Source of the DNA: JANQOH01 sp965200095
GTDB taxonomy: Bacteria > Pseudomonadota > Alphaproteobacteria > UBA7887
Direction: 5' to 3'
Length of the DNA: 64,000 nt
Assembly (NCBI GenBank): GCA_965200095.1
Contig: OZ241350.1
Location: 2,170,001 to 2,234,000 of the forward strand
A program made the translations under genes and the position numbers. Below, in pieces: positions 1-8,620 of this stretch. The notes beneath the pieces were generated by a model. That model was not told the DNA's origin, searched no databases, and was given only the letters and a program-made list of their open reading frames with translations. The first letter of the stretch is position 1. Each line of letters begins with the position of its first letter.

Positions 1-21
1 ATGTGTCAGTATGCCGACGGC

Positions 22-1755
22 TCAGCCGTTGTGCAAACCGAAGACGATGAGCGACCCGCCCTTGGAATGGGTCTTGAGCCACTCGCCGTAATACAGCGGC
101 CAGATGCCGCCGCCGCCGGCGCCGACCACCGCGGCGATGTACTGGTCGCCGTTGGCCGTGTAGCTGGTCGGGTTGCCGTGGACGCCGGTGCCCGTGTTGA
201 AGGCCCAGAGTTCCTCGCCGGTGTCGTCGCGCACCGCGTGGAGGAAGCCTTCCGGGTCCCCGTAGAACACGAGGCCGCCGGCGGTCGCCAGCGTGCCGCT
301 GGTCGCCGGAGTGCTCAGCGGACGGATCCACTCCAGCTCGCCGGTGGAGGCGTCGAACGCCTTGATGGCGCCGTTGCCCTTGTTGAAGGTGATGACCTTC
401 GCGCCGAGATACCACTCGCCGCGCTTCCACTCCTGCTTCTGCGCCTGGAGGTCCATCGAGAAGTTGTAGGTCGGCACATACACCATGTTGGTGCGCTTGG
501 AGTAGGACATCGGATGCCACTCCTTGCCGCCGTCGAGCGAAGGCGCGATGTCCGGCGTGCGCCGGTCATACACCACGTCCATGGACGGGTCGCCGCCCTC
601 TTCCCAGGCCATGATCGGCCGGCAGTTCTCGCCGAAGCCGTTGGTCCAGTTGATGCGGCTCAGCTTGGCCGTCCACACGCATTGCTGCGTCAGGCGCTCG
701 ATGGAATACAGGAAACCGTTGCGGTCGCCGTGCAGCCACACCTTCTTGCCGTCGATGTCGAGGAGGATCACTTCGTTCACGCCGTCATAGTCGTAGGGGT
801 CGTTCGGCGTGTACTGGAAGTGGCCCTGGATGGAGCCGTCGTCGGGGTCCAGCACCAGGGTGGAGTTGGAATAGAGGTTGTCGCCGAGGCGCACATGGCG
901 GTCGAAGTCGGGGCCGGGGTTGCCGACAGGCCAGAAGAGCAGATGCGCTTCCTTGTCGTAGGAGCCGGTGATCCAGGCCGAACCGCCGCCGTATTTCCAC
1001 GATTCGCCGGCCCAGGTCTCGTTGCCGGGCTCGCCGGGCGCGGGGATCGTGTAGGTCTTCCACACTTCCTCGCCGGTGTCGGCGTCGCGGGCGGTGATCC
1101 AGCCCCGCACGCCGTATTCGGCGCCGGCGGTGCCGAAGATCAGCTTGCCGTCGAGCGCCATCGGCATGAGCGTGAGGGTTTCGGCGTAGGTGTAGTCGCC
1201 CACCTGCACGTCATAGACGACATCGCCCGTCGCGTTGTCGAGCGCCACGAGATGCGCATCGAGCGTCGCCAGATAGACATTGTCCCGATAGGGCATGACG
1301 CCGCGGTTGACCACGTCGCAGCACAGTTGGGGATAGACGTCGGCGGGCAGCTCGCGCTCGTATTTCCAGTTGACGACACCGGTGGTGCCGCTCAACGACC
1401 ACACCTTGTTGTAGGACGAGGTGACGTAGAGCGTGCCGCCGACGGCGATGGCTTGGGAGTCCTGCCCGTCGAGCGAGCCGAACGACAGGATGAACTTGGG
1501 CACCAGGTCCTTCACGTTGCCCTGGTTGATCTGCGACTGGGGCGCGTAGCGGGTGGACTCGTAGTCGCGCCCGTAATGCAGCCAGTTCGCAGGGTCCTTG
1601 TCCGCGTTCATGAGCATGTCGTCGGACACGTAGTTGGGCTGCTGCGGCGCGGCGCCGAGCTCGTCGACCTGCGCTTGCGCGGCGGAACCGAGCCCGAACG
1701 CGGCCAGCAGCGCCGCGCCAAGGGCGACGGCCCCGACCGGTTGGTGTTTCGTCAT
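22..1755 (-). CDS. PQQ-dependent alcohol dehydrogenase, lanthanide (XoxF/PedH) type
   Basis: Periplasmic quinoprotein of 577 aa that should oxidise methanol, ethanol or a related alcohol and pass electrons to a cytochrome or the quinone pool. A signal peptide covers residues 1-28 (cut after AQA). The eight-bladed propeller family shows its vicinal disulfide Cys145-Cys146 (PQLCCDVV). Probable metal ligands are Glu213 (GAEYGVRG), Asn279 (GNPGPD) and Asp322. The motif PYDYDGVNE carries the additional Asp324 two residues after catalytic Asp322. In this family that Asp marks lanthanide-dependent enzymes, whereas calcium MxaF has Ala there. The start was chosen because the signal peptide begins exactly at this ATG. 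It is the last gene of a probable operon, 173 bp after the HExxH gene. No cytochrome c or PQQ synthesis gene is in view. The family is certain; the exact substrate is not. Confidence 0.93.
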   Translation of the reverse strand: MTKHQPVGAVALGAALLAAFGLGSAAQAQVDELGAAPQQPNYVSDDMLMNADKDPANWLHYGRDYESTRYAPQSQINQGNVKDLVPKFILSFGSLDGQDSQAIAVGGTLYVTSSYNKVWSLSGTTGVVNWKYERELPADVYPQLCCDVVNRGVMPYRDNVYLATLDAHLVALDNATGDVVYDVQVGDYTYAETLTLMPMALDGKLIFGTAGAEYGVRGWITARDADTGEEVWKTYTIPAPGEPGNETWAGESWKYGGGSAWITGSYDKEAHLLFWPVGNPGPDFDRHVRLGDNLYSNSTLVLDPDDGSIQGHFQYTPNDPYDYDGVNEVILLDIDGKKVWLHGDRNGFLYSIERLTQQCVWTAKLSRINWTNGFGENCRPIMAWEEGGDPSMDVVYDRRTPDIAPSLDGGKEWHPMSYSKRTNMVYVPTYNFSMDLQAQKQEWKRGEWYLGAKVITFNKGNGAIKAFDASTGELEWIRPLSTPATSGTLATAGGLVFYGDPEGFLHAVRDDTGEELWAFNTGTGVHGNPTSYTANGDQYIAAVVGAGGGGIWPLYYGEWLKTHSKGGSLIVFGLHNG

Positions 1756-1928
1756 GATCGCAAAAGCCTCCTGGACGATGGGCGATAAGCGGCCGGCGGA
1801 CTCAACCGCCCGCCGCGGGCAAGCCGGACCGGCGCCGCCGGGCGCCTGCGGCCTGCCGTGGCGCAAGTTACCCCAACGCGGCGCGAGTTCAAGCGTCCGT
1901 GAAGAAAAATGAACCGCCCCCCGCCGTC

Positions 1929-2447
1929 TCACGGGTCCGCCGGCACGGCGTTGCGGTAGCAACGGCGGAGCCGCGTCGCCCGCTCGCGCCCGTCGCCGTA
2001 ACGCGAGTCCGCCCGGGTGTTGGCGGCGACGAAGCGCGCCGCAGCGCGGAGCTGCCGCCAGCCGCCCGCCAGCGCCGGAAACCGCGCCGCCGCCCAGCAG
2101 TCGACCCTGCGCTCGTTCCCCGAATCGAGCGCCAGATGCCCGACCTCGTGCACGAAAAAGAAGAACGCCGCGCCCGGCGCCGCGTCCTCGATGACGCGCA
2201 CGCGGCGCGGGCAGTAGAACACCCGGGCCGGCGGGTCGGCGATGGCCACGCCGCCGCGCGTGCGCGCGCAGTCGGGCACGAAGACAGTGGCGCGGAACGC
2301 CTCCGCCAGAGCGCGGCGGGTCGCCTCCGCGTCGAGGCCGGCCCCTTGCGCGGCGAGCGCCGCCAGCCCGCCGCCGGCGATCAGGGTGCGGACGGCGACG
2401 CGCCAAGCTGCGCCAGTCGCCGGCGGCGCGCGACGAGCGGCGGGCAC
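1929..2447 (-). CDS. small exported HExxH putative metallopeptidase
   Basis: Protein of about 172 aa, family not recognised. The GTG start lies inside the 3' end of the NosR-like gene, giving a 67-bp overlap. No ATG is available nearby, and this start puts a basic stretch and a hydrophobic run (about residues 16-36) at the N-terminus, as in a Sec signal peptide. The one clear motif is HEVGHLALD, an HExxH zinc-binding signature followed by a potential third ligand downstream. Several Cys residues (PDCART, FYCPRR, VDCWAA, RRCYRN) could form disulfides in the periplasm. Its place between an FMN/Fe-S membrane protein and a PQQ dehydrogenase suggests a role in maturing or guarding that system, but this is only context. 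The exact start is uncertain. Confidence 0.6.
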   Translation of the reverse strand: MPAARRAPPATGAAWRVAVRTLIAGGGLAALAAQGAGLDAEATRRALAEAFRATVFVPDCARTRGGVAIADPPARVFYCPRRVRVIEDAAPGAAFFFFVHEVGHLALDSGNERRVDCWAAARFPALAGGWRQLRAAARFVAANTRADSRYGDGRERATRLRRCYRNAVPADP

Positions 2448-4531
2448 ACCGTTTCGTCGTAATAGTCCACCTGGCAATCGAGGCACTGGAGGCACTCGTT
2501 TTCGTTGATCGCGCCGTCCGCGGCGATGGCGCCGATGGGGCAGGACGACCGGCACACGGCGCACGGATTGCCGCATTCGGGCCGCCGCTTGAGCCAGCGC
2601 ACAAGATGGAATTTGCCGAGCAGGGTCAAGACGCCGCCCAGCGGGCACAGGAAGCGGCAGAAGAAACGCTCGACGAACAGGCCGGCGGCGAGCAGCGCCA
2701 GCGCCCACGCCACGAAGACCCAGCCGCGATCGAACATCGTCACGATCGCCGTCTTGAACGGCTCGATCTCCGCCGCCTTGCCGGCCGCGTCCATCGAATA
2801 CGCCGCGGTCGCGCACAATGCCGCGGCGGCGACATATTTGAGCGCCCACAGCTTCTCCTGAAGCGTCTCCGGCACGCGGAGCTGCGGGATGCGGAACAGC
2901 CGTCCGGCGCGGTTCGTCAGTTCCTGCAAGGCCCCGAAGGGACACAGCCACCCGCAGAACACGCCGCGCCCCCACAGCACCAGACTCAGGCCGACATAGG
3001 CCGACAGGATCAGGATCAGCGGGTCGACGAGGAATACGCGCCAGTCGACCCCGCCGAGCGCCGCGCGGGCGTAGGTCAAAACGTTAAGGGTCGTCAGCTG
3101 CGCGTCGTGCATCCAGCCGAGCCAGACGAGCACGAAGGCAAGGAACCCCGTGCGCAGGGCCCGGTGCAGCCGCCGATGGCGCGCGAGCCGGTCCTGCAAT
3201 GCGAAGATTAAGGTAAGCGCCGCCAGCAGCCCGGCCAGAACGACGATGTCGCCCGCGCGATCGACCCACAACAGCTGCCAGTCGGAAAGCGCTTCGACCC
3301 GCAACAGCCCCAGAAGGACCCGTTCCGACTCCCCGGCGCCGGCGTCGTCGCTGCCCCCCGCAATGAGGTGACGCGGGGCTTCCCAGGCCAGCGTAAAGAC
3401 CGCCGGCGGGGCCTCGGTGTCGGCGACGGCGCCCCCGGATTCCGCCACGGCTGAAGGCGGCGCCGAGATTTCCACCGCCCACGGGCGCAGCGGGTCGAGG
3501 CCCGCCTCCGCCGGCAGGCGAAACAGCGCATGGTCGTCGAAGCGCGGCGCGCCTGCCGCGCGCACCGCACTGCGCGGCAGGAAACCGGCCGGCGGCAACG
3601 GGATGGGCCGCCCGTCCTGGACAAGGCGCAGAAGCGCCGCGCCGCCCCCGCGGTGACGGCGCAGAAGCGGATAACGGCCGGCGGCGGCGAACCACAGAAG
3701 ACGGTCCCCCGGCGACAGCTGTGACAGGTGGTAGTTGTGCCACCGCGCGCCGAAGAGATTCCGCCCGATATCCGCCGGAGTCGCCAGCGCGACGTGGAAT
3801 TCGAGGAACGGCGCCCGCCGGGCGTCCGCCTGCGCCGCGCGGGGTTCGAGGCCGAACGCGCGCGCCGCGTCGCCATCGGTCAGGCGCAACCGCGTCACCG
3901 CCCCGATGGCGAGGAGCCCCTCCCAGTCCCGCGGTTCGAAGCGCTCGGCGTCGAGGCGCGGCGCGCCGGTTTCGACATTGCCGGCAAGGCCCGAGCGCCG
4001 CGCCGCGCGGCGCCCAGCGAGCAACACCGCCCCCGCCATCAGCGTGGAACTGATGGTCGCGCCCGATACGCCATCGACGCCGCGCGGCCCCGTAGCGATG
4101 CGGCGGTCGACGCGCATCCCCGTGAGTTCGTCGAGGTAGCGCTGCAACGCTTCTTCGGGGATGAGCTCCGGCCCGATCATCGGTTCGTAATGTTCGAGCA
4201 GAGCGGTTCCGGCAATGCGTCCGTCGAGACCGAGCCCGACGACGATGTCGAACGGCTCGCCGCTATAGCCGGCGGGTTCGGCGAGGTCGGCGGTGGAGAA
4301 CAGGTAGCCGATAACGGCGCCGTCGCGCAGGGCGCGCGCGACCGGCGGCGCGCCCTCGACCGCCCCCGCCGCGTCGGCCCCGGGGAACGCCCTGGCGACC
4401 GCGGGCGGCGCGAGTCGTTCGGCGAGCGGCGCTTCCATCCCCGCGCGGGCCGGCGCAAAAGCCGCGAACATGGCGGCCGACGCCGCCGCCGCGGCGAGCG
4501 CGCGCGCGAAAACGAAGACGGTCCGGGTCAC
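2381..4531 (-). CDS. NosR/NirI-family FMN-binding and polyferredoxin membrane protein
   Basis: Protein of 716 aa, the usual NosR/NirI length. After an N-terminal signal or anchor (1-30) comes a periplasmic FMN-binding domain with the covalent-flavin motif SGATIS at about 156-161. Several membrane helices follow in the second half. Two CxxxCP motifs (CGWLCPFG and CRFLCPLG) and a C-terminal ferredoxin domain (CGNPCAVCRSSCP, then CLQCLDC) complete the family layout. Known members pass electrons across or along the membrane to periplasmic reductases. There is no nos or nir gene here. The gene overlaps the DUF1194 gene upstream by ATGA and sits upstream of a PQQ dehydrogenase, so it may serve alcohol oxidation instead. 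That role is inference; the family call is firm. Confidence 0.9.
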   Translation of the reverse strand: MTRTVFVFARALAAAAASAAMFAAFAPARAGMEAPLAERLAPPAVARAFPGADAAGAVEGAPPVARALRDGAVIGYLFSTADLAEPAGYSGEPFDIVVGLGLDGRIAGTALLEHYEPMIGPELIPEEALQRYLDELTGMRVDRRIATGPRGVDGVSGATISSTLMAGAVLLAGRRAARRSGLAGNVETGAPRLDAERFEPRDWEGLLAIGAVTRLRLTDGDAARAFGLEPRAAQADARRAPFLEFHVALATPADIGRNLFGARWHNYHLSQLSPGDRLLWFAAAGRYPLLRRHRGGGAALLRLVQDGRPIPLPPAGFLPRSAVRAAGAPRFDDHALFRLPAEAGLDPLRPWAVEISAPPSAVAESGGAVADTEAPPAVFTLAWEAPRHLIAGGSDDAGAGESERVLLGLLRVEALSDWQLLWVDRAGDIVVLAGLLAALTLIFALQDRLARHRRLHRALRTGFLAFVLVWLGWMHDAQLTTLNVLTYARAALGGVDWRVFLVDPLILILSAYVGLSLVLWGRGVFCGWLCPFGALQELTNRAGRLFRIPQLRVPETLQEKLWALKYVAAAALCATAAYSMDAAGKAAEIEPFKTAIVTMFDRGWVFVAWALALLAAGLFVERFFCRFLCPLGGVLTLLGKFHLVRWLKRRPECGNPCAVCRSSCPIGAIAADGAINENECLQCLDCQVDYYDETVCPPLVARRRRLAQLGASPSAP

Positions 4532-5280
4532 CTCCGCGAAGCGTCGGCGACGACGACCGGCGACGGCGCGGCGGCGAGAGGAAGGCCGATCTCGCGGACG
4601 AGCTTCTCGATCATCGCCGCGGCGAAATCGTCGTAGTCGTCGGCGACGACGAGAAAGGCCGCTTCGCCGGCGATGACGCTGTTGCGGAAATAGGTGTCGA
4701 CGAACGGCTCCTCGTTGCGGATGGCGAGGCCGTTGACGGTCACGCCCGCCGCCGCCGCGGCGCGCCGGGCCCGTTCGGGCGGCGCGCCGGCGTTCGCGCG
4801 GCCGTCGCCGGAGATGTCTATCGTCCGTCGCGCCCCTTCATAGGCGTTGGTCTCGAGCTCGCGCATCGCGAAGCGGATGGCGCCGCTTATCGAGGTCTGT
4901 CCGCCGACGATCAGGCGCGGCGCGCGCACCGCAGCGTTCGCGAACGCGGCCGCATCGGCGTCGTCGCGCACCGCCATCCAGTCGACGGCCACCGCGTGCT
5001 TGCTCGAGTCCGACCACTGGACCAGCGTCACGGCGATGCCGCCGACGGACGCGCGCAGCGCCGCCAGCACGTCGGGGTGGCGGAACGCCTGCGCAAGGCC
5101 GTTCATTTGCAGGAAATACTCGTCATCGTCGACGCTGGAGGAAACGTCGACGGCGAGAACGAGCTCGAGCTCCACCGGCTGCCGGGCCTCCTCGGCGGCG
5201 CCGGAGGCCGCGAACCCGCCCGCCGCGCCGAGCGCCGCGGCGATACGGAGGAGCGCCGTCGCGCGCGCAAGCGCTCTCAT
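4528..5280 (-). CDS. DUF1194 (von Willebrand factor A-like) exported protein
   Basis: Protein of about 250 aa. The start was set at the internal ATG that opens a signal peptide (MRALARATALLRIAAALG, cut near AAE). An upstream in-frame ATG at 5364 would add 28 unlikely residues. The mature part is a vWA fold with the MIDAS motif DVSSS near its start and later GQTSIS and DISGDG, as in DUF1194. vWA proteins occur in methanol dehydrogenase (mxa) clusters, where MxaC and MxaL are thought to help metal insertion or assembly. By analogy this may be an assembly factor for the PQQ enzyme four genes on. It is the first gene of the 5280-22 cluster and shares ATGA with the NosR-like gene. Confidence 0.82.
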   Translation of the reverse strand: MRALARATALLRIAAALGAAGGFAASGAAEEARQPVELELVLAVDVSSSVDDDEYFLQMNGLAQAFRHPDVLAALRASVGGIAVTLVQWSDSSKHAVAVDWMAVRDDADAAAFANAAVRAPRLIVGGQTSISGAIRFAMRELETNAYEGARRTIDISGDGRANAGAPPERARRAAAAAGVTVNGLAIRNEEPFVDTYFRNSVIAGEAAFLVVADDYDDFAAAMIEKLVREIGLPLAAAPSPVVVADASRR

Positions 5281-5377
5281 GGGCGGGCGACGCCCGCTGC
5301 CGAATCGCCCGGCGCCGGCGCGGCGAGGTTGGCGAACATGGCGGATACTCCCCTCGCGCATCATACAGCGCAGCGGC

Positions 5378-6019
5378 TCAGGCCGCCCGCGCCAGCCCTT
5401 CCAGGCGCGTCAACCACGCGCCGAACCGCGGGCATTCCGCACGGATCGTCGCCAGGCCCGCTTGCCGCGCAACCATCGGGCCGTGAAGGCGCTTTTTGTA
5501 TCCCCGCACTGTGCGCGCAATCCGCTTGCTCGGCGCGCCTTCGGGATCGTCGTTGATGTCTTCGGGCGTCGTGAATTTTCGGCGGATCTCCGAGAGCGCC
5601 ACGATATGTTGCTCCGCCGTCCTCCCGGTCACCCCGAACGCCGCCGTGTCGGAAAACAGCAGACCCTCGAATTCATGCTTCTGAACGTAGGGGAATACCC
5701 GCCGCGCATCCCGAATTTTCGGTTTGATTTTCTGCATCAGGTGGTCCTCCAACGCCTTGACCGATAATTTTCCCTTGCCACGAAAGCGGTAGAAATCGAC
5801 CAGCGAAGTCACGGCGTCGTAACGCGGCGGGCGTAGACGGAGCATCTCCGACACGAGTCGTTCAGCGCTTACGTTGCCGCCGCCGGCGCCGCTGCTCCGG
5901 GCGCGGCCGAGCGGAACCGGATACGCTGCGACCCCAAGCGGTCCCAGATGATCCGCGAGAACGCGCTTGACGAACTCTTCTTCCGTCCGGCCTTCCACGG
6001 ATATGGCGAGGCTGATCAC
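5378..6019 (-). CDS. DUF4276 family TOPRIM-like protein, partner of AAA ATPase
   Basis: Protein of 213 aa. It opens with ISVEGRTEEEF, the Glu-bearing first TOPRIM-like motif of DUF4276. It continues with VTSLVDFYRF at the place of the acidic DxD strand and then the family hallmark KHEFEGLLFSD. OLD-family nucleases combine an AAA ATPase and a TOPRIM nuclease. Here the two halves are on separate genes, with the start overlapping the ATPase stop by ATGA, so they are translationally coupled. Known two-gene relatives in general design (PARIS, split OLD) act against phage. Whether this one cuts DNA or RNA cannot be read from the sequence. Confidence 0.82.
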   Translation of the reverse strand: MISLAISVEGRTEEEFVKRVLADHLGPLGVAAYPVPLGRARSSGAGGGNVSAERLVSEMLRLRPPRYDAVTSLVDFYRFRGKGKLSVKALEDHLMQKIKPKIRDARRVFPYVQKHEFEGLLFSDTAAFGVTGRTAEQHIVALSEIRRKFTTPEDINDDPEGAPSKRIARTVRGYKKRLHGPMVARQAGLATIRAECPRFGAWLTRLEGLARAA

Positions 6020-7140
6020 GGGCGGCCGCCGAGGAGATTTTTCTGCCAGAGTTCGCCCGTCGTGAACTCTTCCAGCCAGTCTCTATACTCGTCTTCGTCG
6101 TATCGGCGAATTTCCGTCCGCCCGTCGCGCAGCTCCAGAACGCGAATTTCGTCGAGGCCGAACACATCGACGAGCAGGGGAGACTGGGTCGCCGCGATGA
6201 CTTGCCGATCATCCGCTAGCGTCTTGAGCATATCGCCCACCAGAGTGACAGCGGCCGGATGCAACCCCAGCTCCGGTTCATCCAGCAACAGCACGTTGGG
6301 TAGCATTTCGGGCGGAAGGTTCAACAGCGTCACCAAAGCGAAGAGACGGAGCGAGCCGTCGGAGGTCAGGTGGGCGCCGATGGTTTTGTCCACCCCCTTC
6401 GCTTTCCACCGAAGTAGGACCTTCCCATAGTCTTCTTCGATCTGGAACCGATCGAAGACCGGCAGGATGCGCTGGATGTGACTACAAATCGCCTCGAACC
6501 GACGCATGTCTTCGCGTTCGAGACGAAGCAGAACGGCAGCCAAATTCCCGCCATGCGACCTGAGGTAACCGTTGTCCTCAGTCTCCCATCTCCTTTTGAG
6601 ACGTGAGTCGTCCGAAGTGTCGTGAAATTGATACACGGCGCAACGCCGTAACTGATTCACAAGAAAGCGAGCGGTCTTCGTGCCGACGCTGGCGGATTCG
6701 ACCGATTGAGCTGCCTCTACGACTTCCGCCTCGATATGGCCGCTTCCGAGATGCTGCCAGGGCGCCGTGGTTTCCCATCCCTCGCGGCTGAATCGAAACG
6801 CCTCCTCCGTGAACATGAAACGGTCCGGGTGCGCGTGAGCGAGCGCGAAGCGATAATCGTTCCTCCCTGCCTCGGTTCGTATGGCCAGTTCGGCTTCCAT
6901 CCGCGGACTGATCCGGCTGCCGCCGAACAGCTGGTCATCGGCGCCGCCCTGCTGCTGGATGAAATCGGCCAGGCGACGACTGCCGATCATCCAGCTCATC
7001 ATGTCGAAGAAGCGGATGAAGTTGGATTTTCCCGAACCGTTGGCGCCGATCAGGACCGTAGCTCCGGGCATGTCGTCGATCTCGACATCGGCAAGAGATC
7101 GAAAGCCCTTGATACGAATCGATTCGATCCGGTTCGTCAT
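6016..7140 (-). CDS. AAA family ATPase (OLD/AAA_21-like), defence candidate
   Basis: Protein of 374 aa with an SMC/ABC-like ATPase fold. The N-terminal RIKGFRSLADVEID strand is followed by Walker A GANGSGKS at residues 32-39. Walker B LLLDEPELGLHP lies about residue 300, preceded by a signature-like SDGSLRLFALVTLL segment. The DEPELGLHP form and the N-terminal strand are typical of the RecF/OLD group. The ATG at 7140 is the natural start because the family begins just before the IRIKGFRSL strand. It is the first gene of a two-gene unit with the DUF4276 protein. Probably it senses or loads on nucleic acid and controls its partner; this is inference from related defence systems. Confidence 0.85.
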   Translation of the reverse strand: MTNRIESIRIKGFRSLADVEIDDMPGATVLIGANGSGKSNFIRFFDMMSWMIGSRRLADFIQQQGGADDQLFGGSRISPRMEAELAIRTEAGRNDYRFALAHAHPDRFMFTEEAFRFSREGWETTAPWQHLGSGHIEAEVVEAAQSVESASVGTKTARFLVNQLRRCAVYQFHDTSDDSRLKRRWETEDNGYLRSHGGNLAAVLLRLEREDMRRFEAICSHIQRILPVFDRFQIEEDYGKVLLRWKAKGVDKTIGAHLTSDGSLRLFALVTLLNLPPEMLPNVLLLDEPELGLHPAAVTLVGDMLKTLADDRQVIAATQSPLLVDVFGLDEIRVLELRDGRTEIRRYDEDEYRDWLEEFTTGELWQKNLLGGRP

Positions 7141-7288
7141 GAGCGGCCTCCCCGGGATGGAGCGCTCCTGCGGCGGATCTGCGTCTCCAGGACTGCGCCC
7201 CGGATGTAACGAGAGCCTCGGCGACCCGACCGGCTGTCTCGCATATCTCGGGATGAGAGGAGAATCGCCATCGCGTGCGCAGCCGCTC

Positions 7289-8620
7289 TCATCGGGCAGC
7301 GGCGGCGGCCGCCTCCACAAGCGCGCTCTCGGCGGCGGCGCGCACGCCCGGGTCCTCGTCGCCACGCGCGTGTTCCAGCAGCGCCAGTGTCGATTCGGTC
7401 CCAATTTCGCCGAGTCCGACCGCAGCGGCGGCGCGTATCGCCGCGTTATCGTCCGTCAAAGCCTCGGCGAGCGCCGTTTGCGCCTCGGCGCCGAACCCCG
7501 CCAGGGCGCGCGCTGCGGTCCACCGCACGGTCATCTCCTCGTCGGCAAGCAGACTGCCAAGGGGGCCGACCGCTTGCCGCGGCGCCGCGATGCGCCCCAG
7601 GGCGCGGGCCGCGGCGCGGCGCACGCGCGGCGACGGATCGCCGACCAGCGTCGCCACCTCGGTCGCCGCGGCGTTCGCCGCGATGCCGATCCCCGCGAAC
7701 GCACGGGCAGCGGCGTAGCGCACGCCTTCCTCCCGGTCGTCGAGGCTTTCGAGCAGGGGATCGAGCGTCAACGCCGCCATCTCGCGCCGCGCCGAACTGA
7801 TCCGCGCCATACGACGGGCGGCCCAGCCGGCGCGCGGGAATTCGCCGGAACGGGCGAATTCGGTCGTCGAATCGTGGCGCCGCGTCGTCTCTTCCGCCGA
7901 GGCGACGAGACCGATGGCGCGCACCGCGGCTTCGCGCACCTTCGGGTCGCGGTCGATCGCCGCGTCGATGAGCGCCGGCAACGCCGGCCGCGCGCGCACC
8001 CGGATAGCGCCGAGCGCGCCGGCGGCGGCGGCGCGCACAGAAGCGCTTCCGTCGCCCAGCACGGCAACGAGCGGCCGCACCGCGCCCGCGCCCATGCGGC
8101 TCAAGCCGGTCGCGGCGGCGGCGACTACCGAAAGTTCGGAGTCGCGCAGCGCCGCGATCAACGCCGGCACGATGTCTCCGGCCTTCAGAGAAAACTGCCC
8201 GAGGGCTCCGGCAGCGGCGTAGCGCACCTCCGGCTGCGAGTCATCGAGCGCCGCAATCAGCGCCGGCACGGCGAGATTGGCGAACGCCGCGATGCGCTCC
8301 ATCGCCGAGACCGCCGCGATGCGCACCTCCACCGCCGGATCCGTCGACGCCTCGACGAGCGCCGGCACAGCGTCCCTCGCTTCGTGACCGATATCGCCGA
8401 GCGACCACGCGGCCTCCGCCCGGGCCGCCGGATCCGGCGCCGCGAGCCGGGCGGTCAGTCCGGATATCTCCGCCGCGCCCGCGGGAAGGGCGAGCCCGAA
8501 GGCGATGGCGATCACGGCGAGCGTCGTTCTACGAGTCGGCCCTCCCCGGCCGACCGGCAAGCGCAATCCGATCGCGGCCCGGCGGCGACCCGGATGACAG
8601 CGAATGCTACGCCCAAACAT
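7289..8620 (-). CDS. exported HEAT-repeat protein
   Basis: Protein of 443 aa made almost entirely of about eleven HEAT units of 30-33 residues. Examples are VRIAAVSAMERIA, VRYAAAGALGQF and VREAAVRAIGLVA, each preceded by Asp-rich turns. One unit near the middle is interrupted by a loop of about 40 residues containing TTRRHDSTTEFARSG. A signal peptide (RRTTLAVIAIAFGLALPAG) ends near residue 50, so the protein is probably periplasmic. The ATG at 8620 gives a long basic N-region; in-frame TTG codons about 20 residues downstream would give a more normal signal and may be the true start. HEAT solenoids bind proteins or, in the PBS-lyase type, cofactors. No catalytic motif is visible. The start overlaps the upstream restriction gene by 14 bp. 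Confidence 0.8.
   Translation of the reverse strand: MFGRSIRCHPGRRRAAIGLRLPVGRGGPTRRTTLAVIAIAFGLALPAGAAEISGLTARLAAPDPAARAEAAWSLGDIGHEARDAVPALVEASTDPAVEVRIAAVSAMERIAAFANLAVPALIAALDDSQPEVRYAAAGALGQFSLKAGDIVPALIAALRDSELSVVAAAATGLSRMGAGAVRPLVAVLGDGSASVRAAAAGALGAIRVRARPALPALIDAAIDRDPKVREAAVRAIGLVASAEETTRRHDSTTEFARSGEFPRAGWAARRMARISSARREMAALTLDPLLESLDDREEGVRYAAARAFAGIGIAANAAATEVATLVGDPSPRVRRAAARALGRIAAPRQAVGPLGSLLADEEMTVRWTAARALAGFGAEAQTALAEALTDDNAAIRAAAAVGLGEIGTESTLALLEHARGDEDPGVRAAAESALVEAAAAAAR

Noticed and set aside
1..1788. Long + strand frame of 595 residues opposite the PQQ dehydrogenase
   Set aside because: High GC leaves antisense frames open. The - strand has all the family motifs and a signal peptide.
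2381..4531. NosR as evidence of denitrification
   Set aside because: No nosZ, nosD or nir gene is nearby; the PQQ dehydrogenase context points elsewhere.
4528..5364. Longer DUF1194 start at 5364
   Set aside because: It would put 28 charged residues before an otherwise normal signal peptide.
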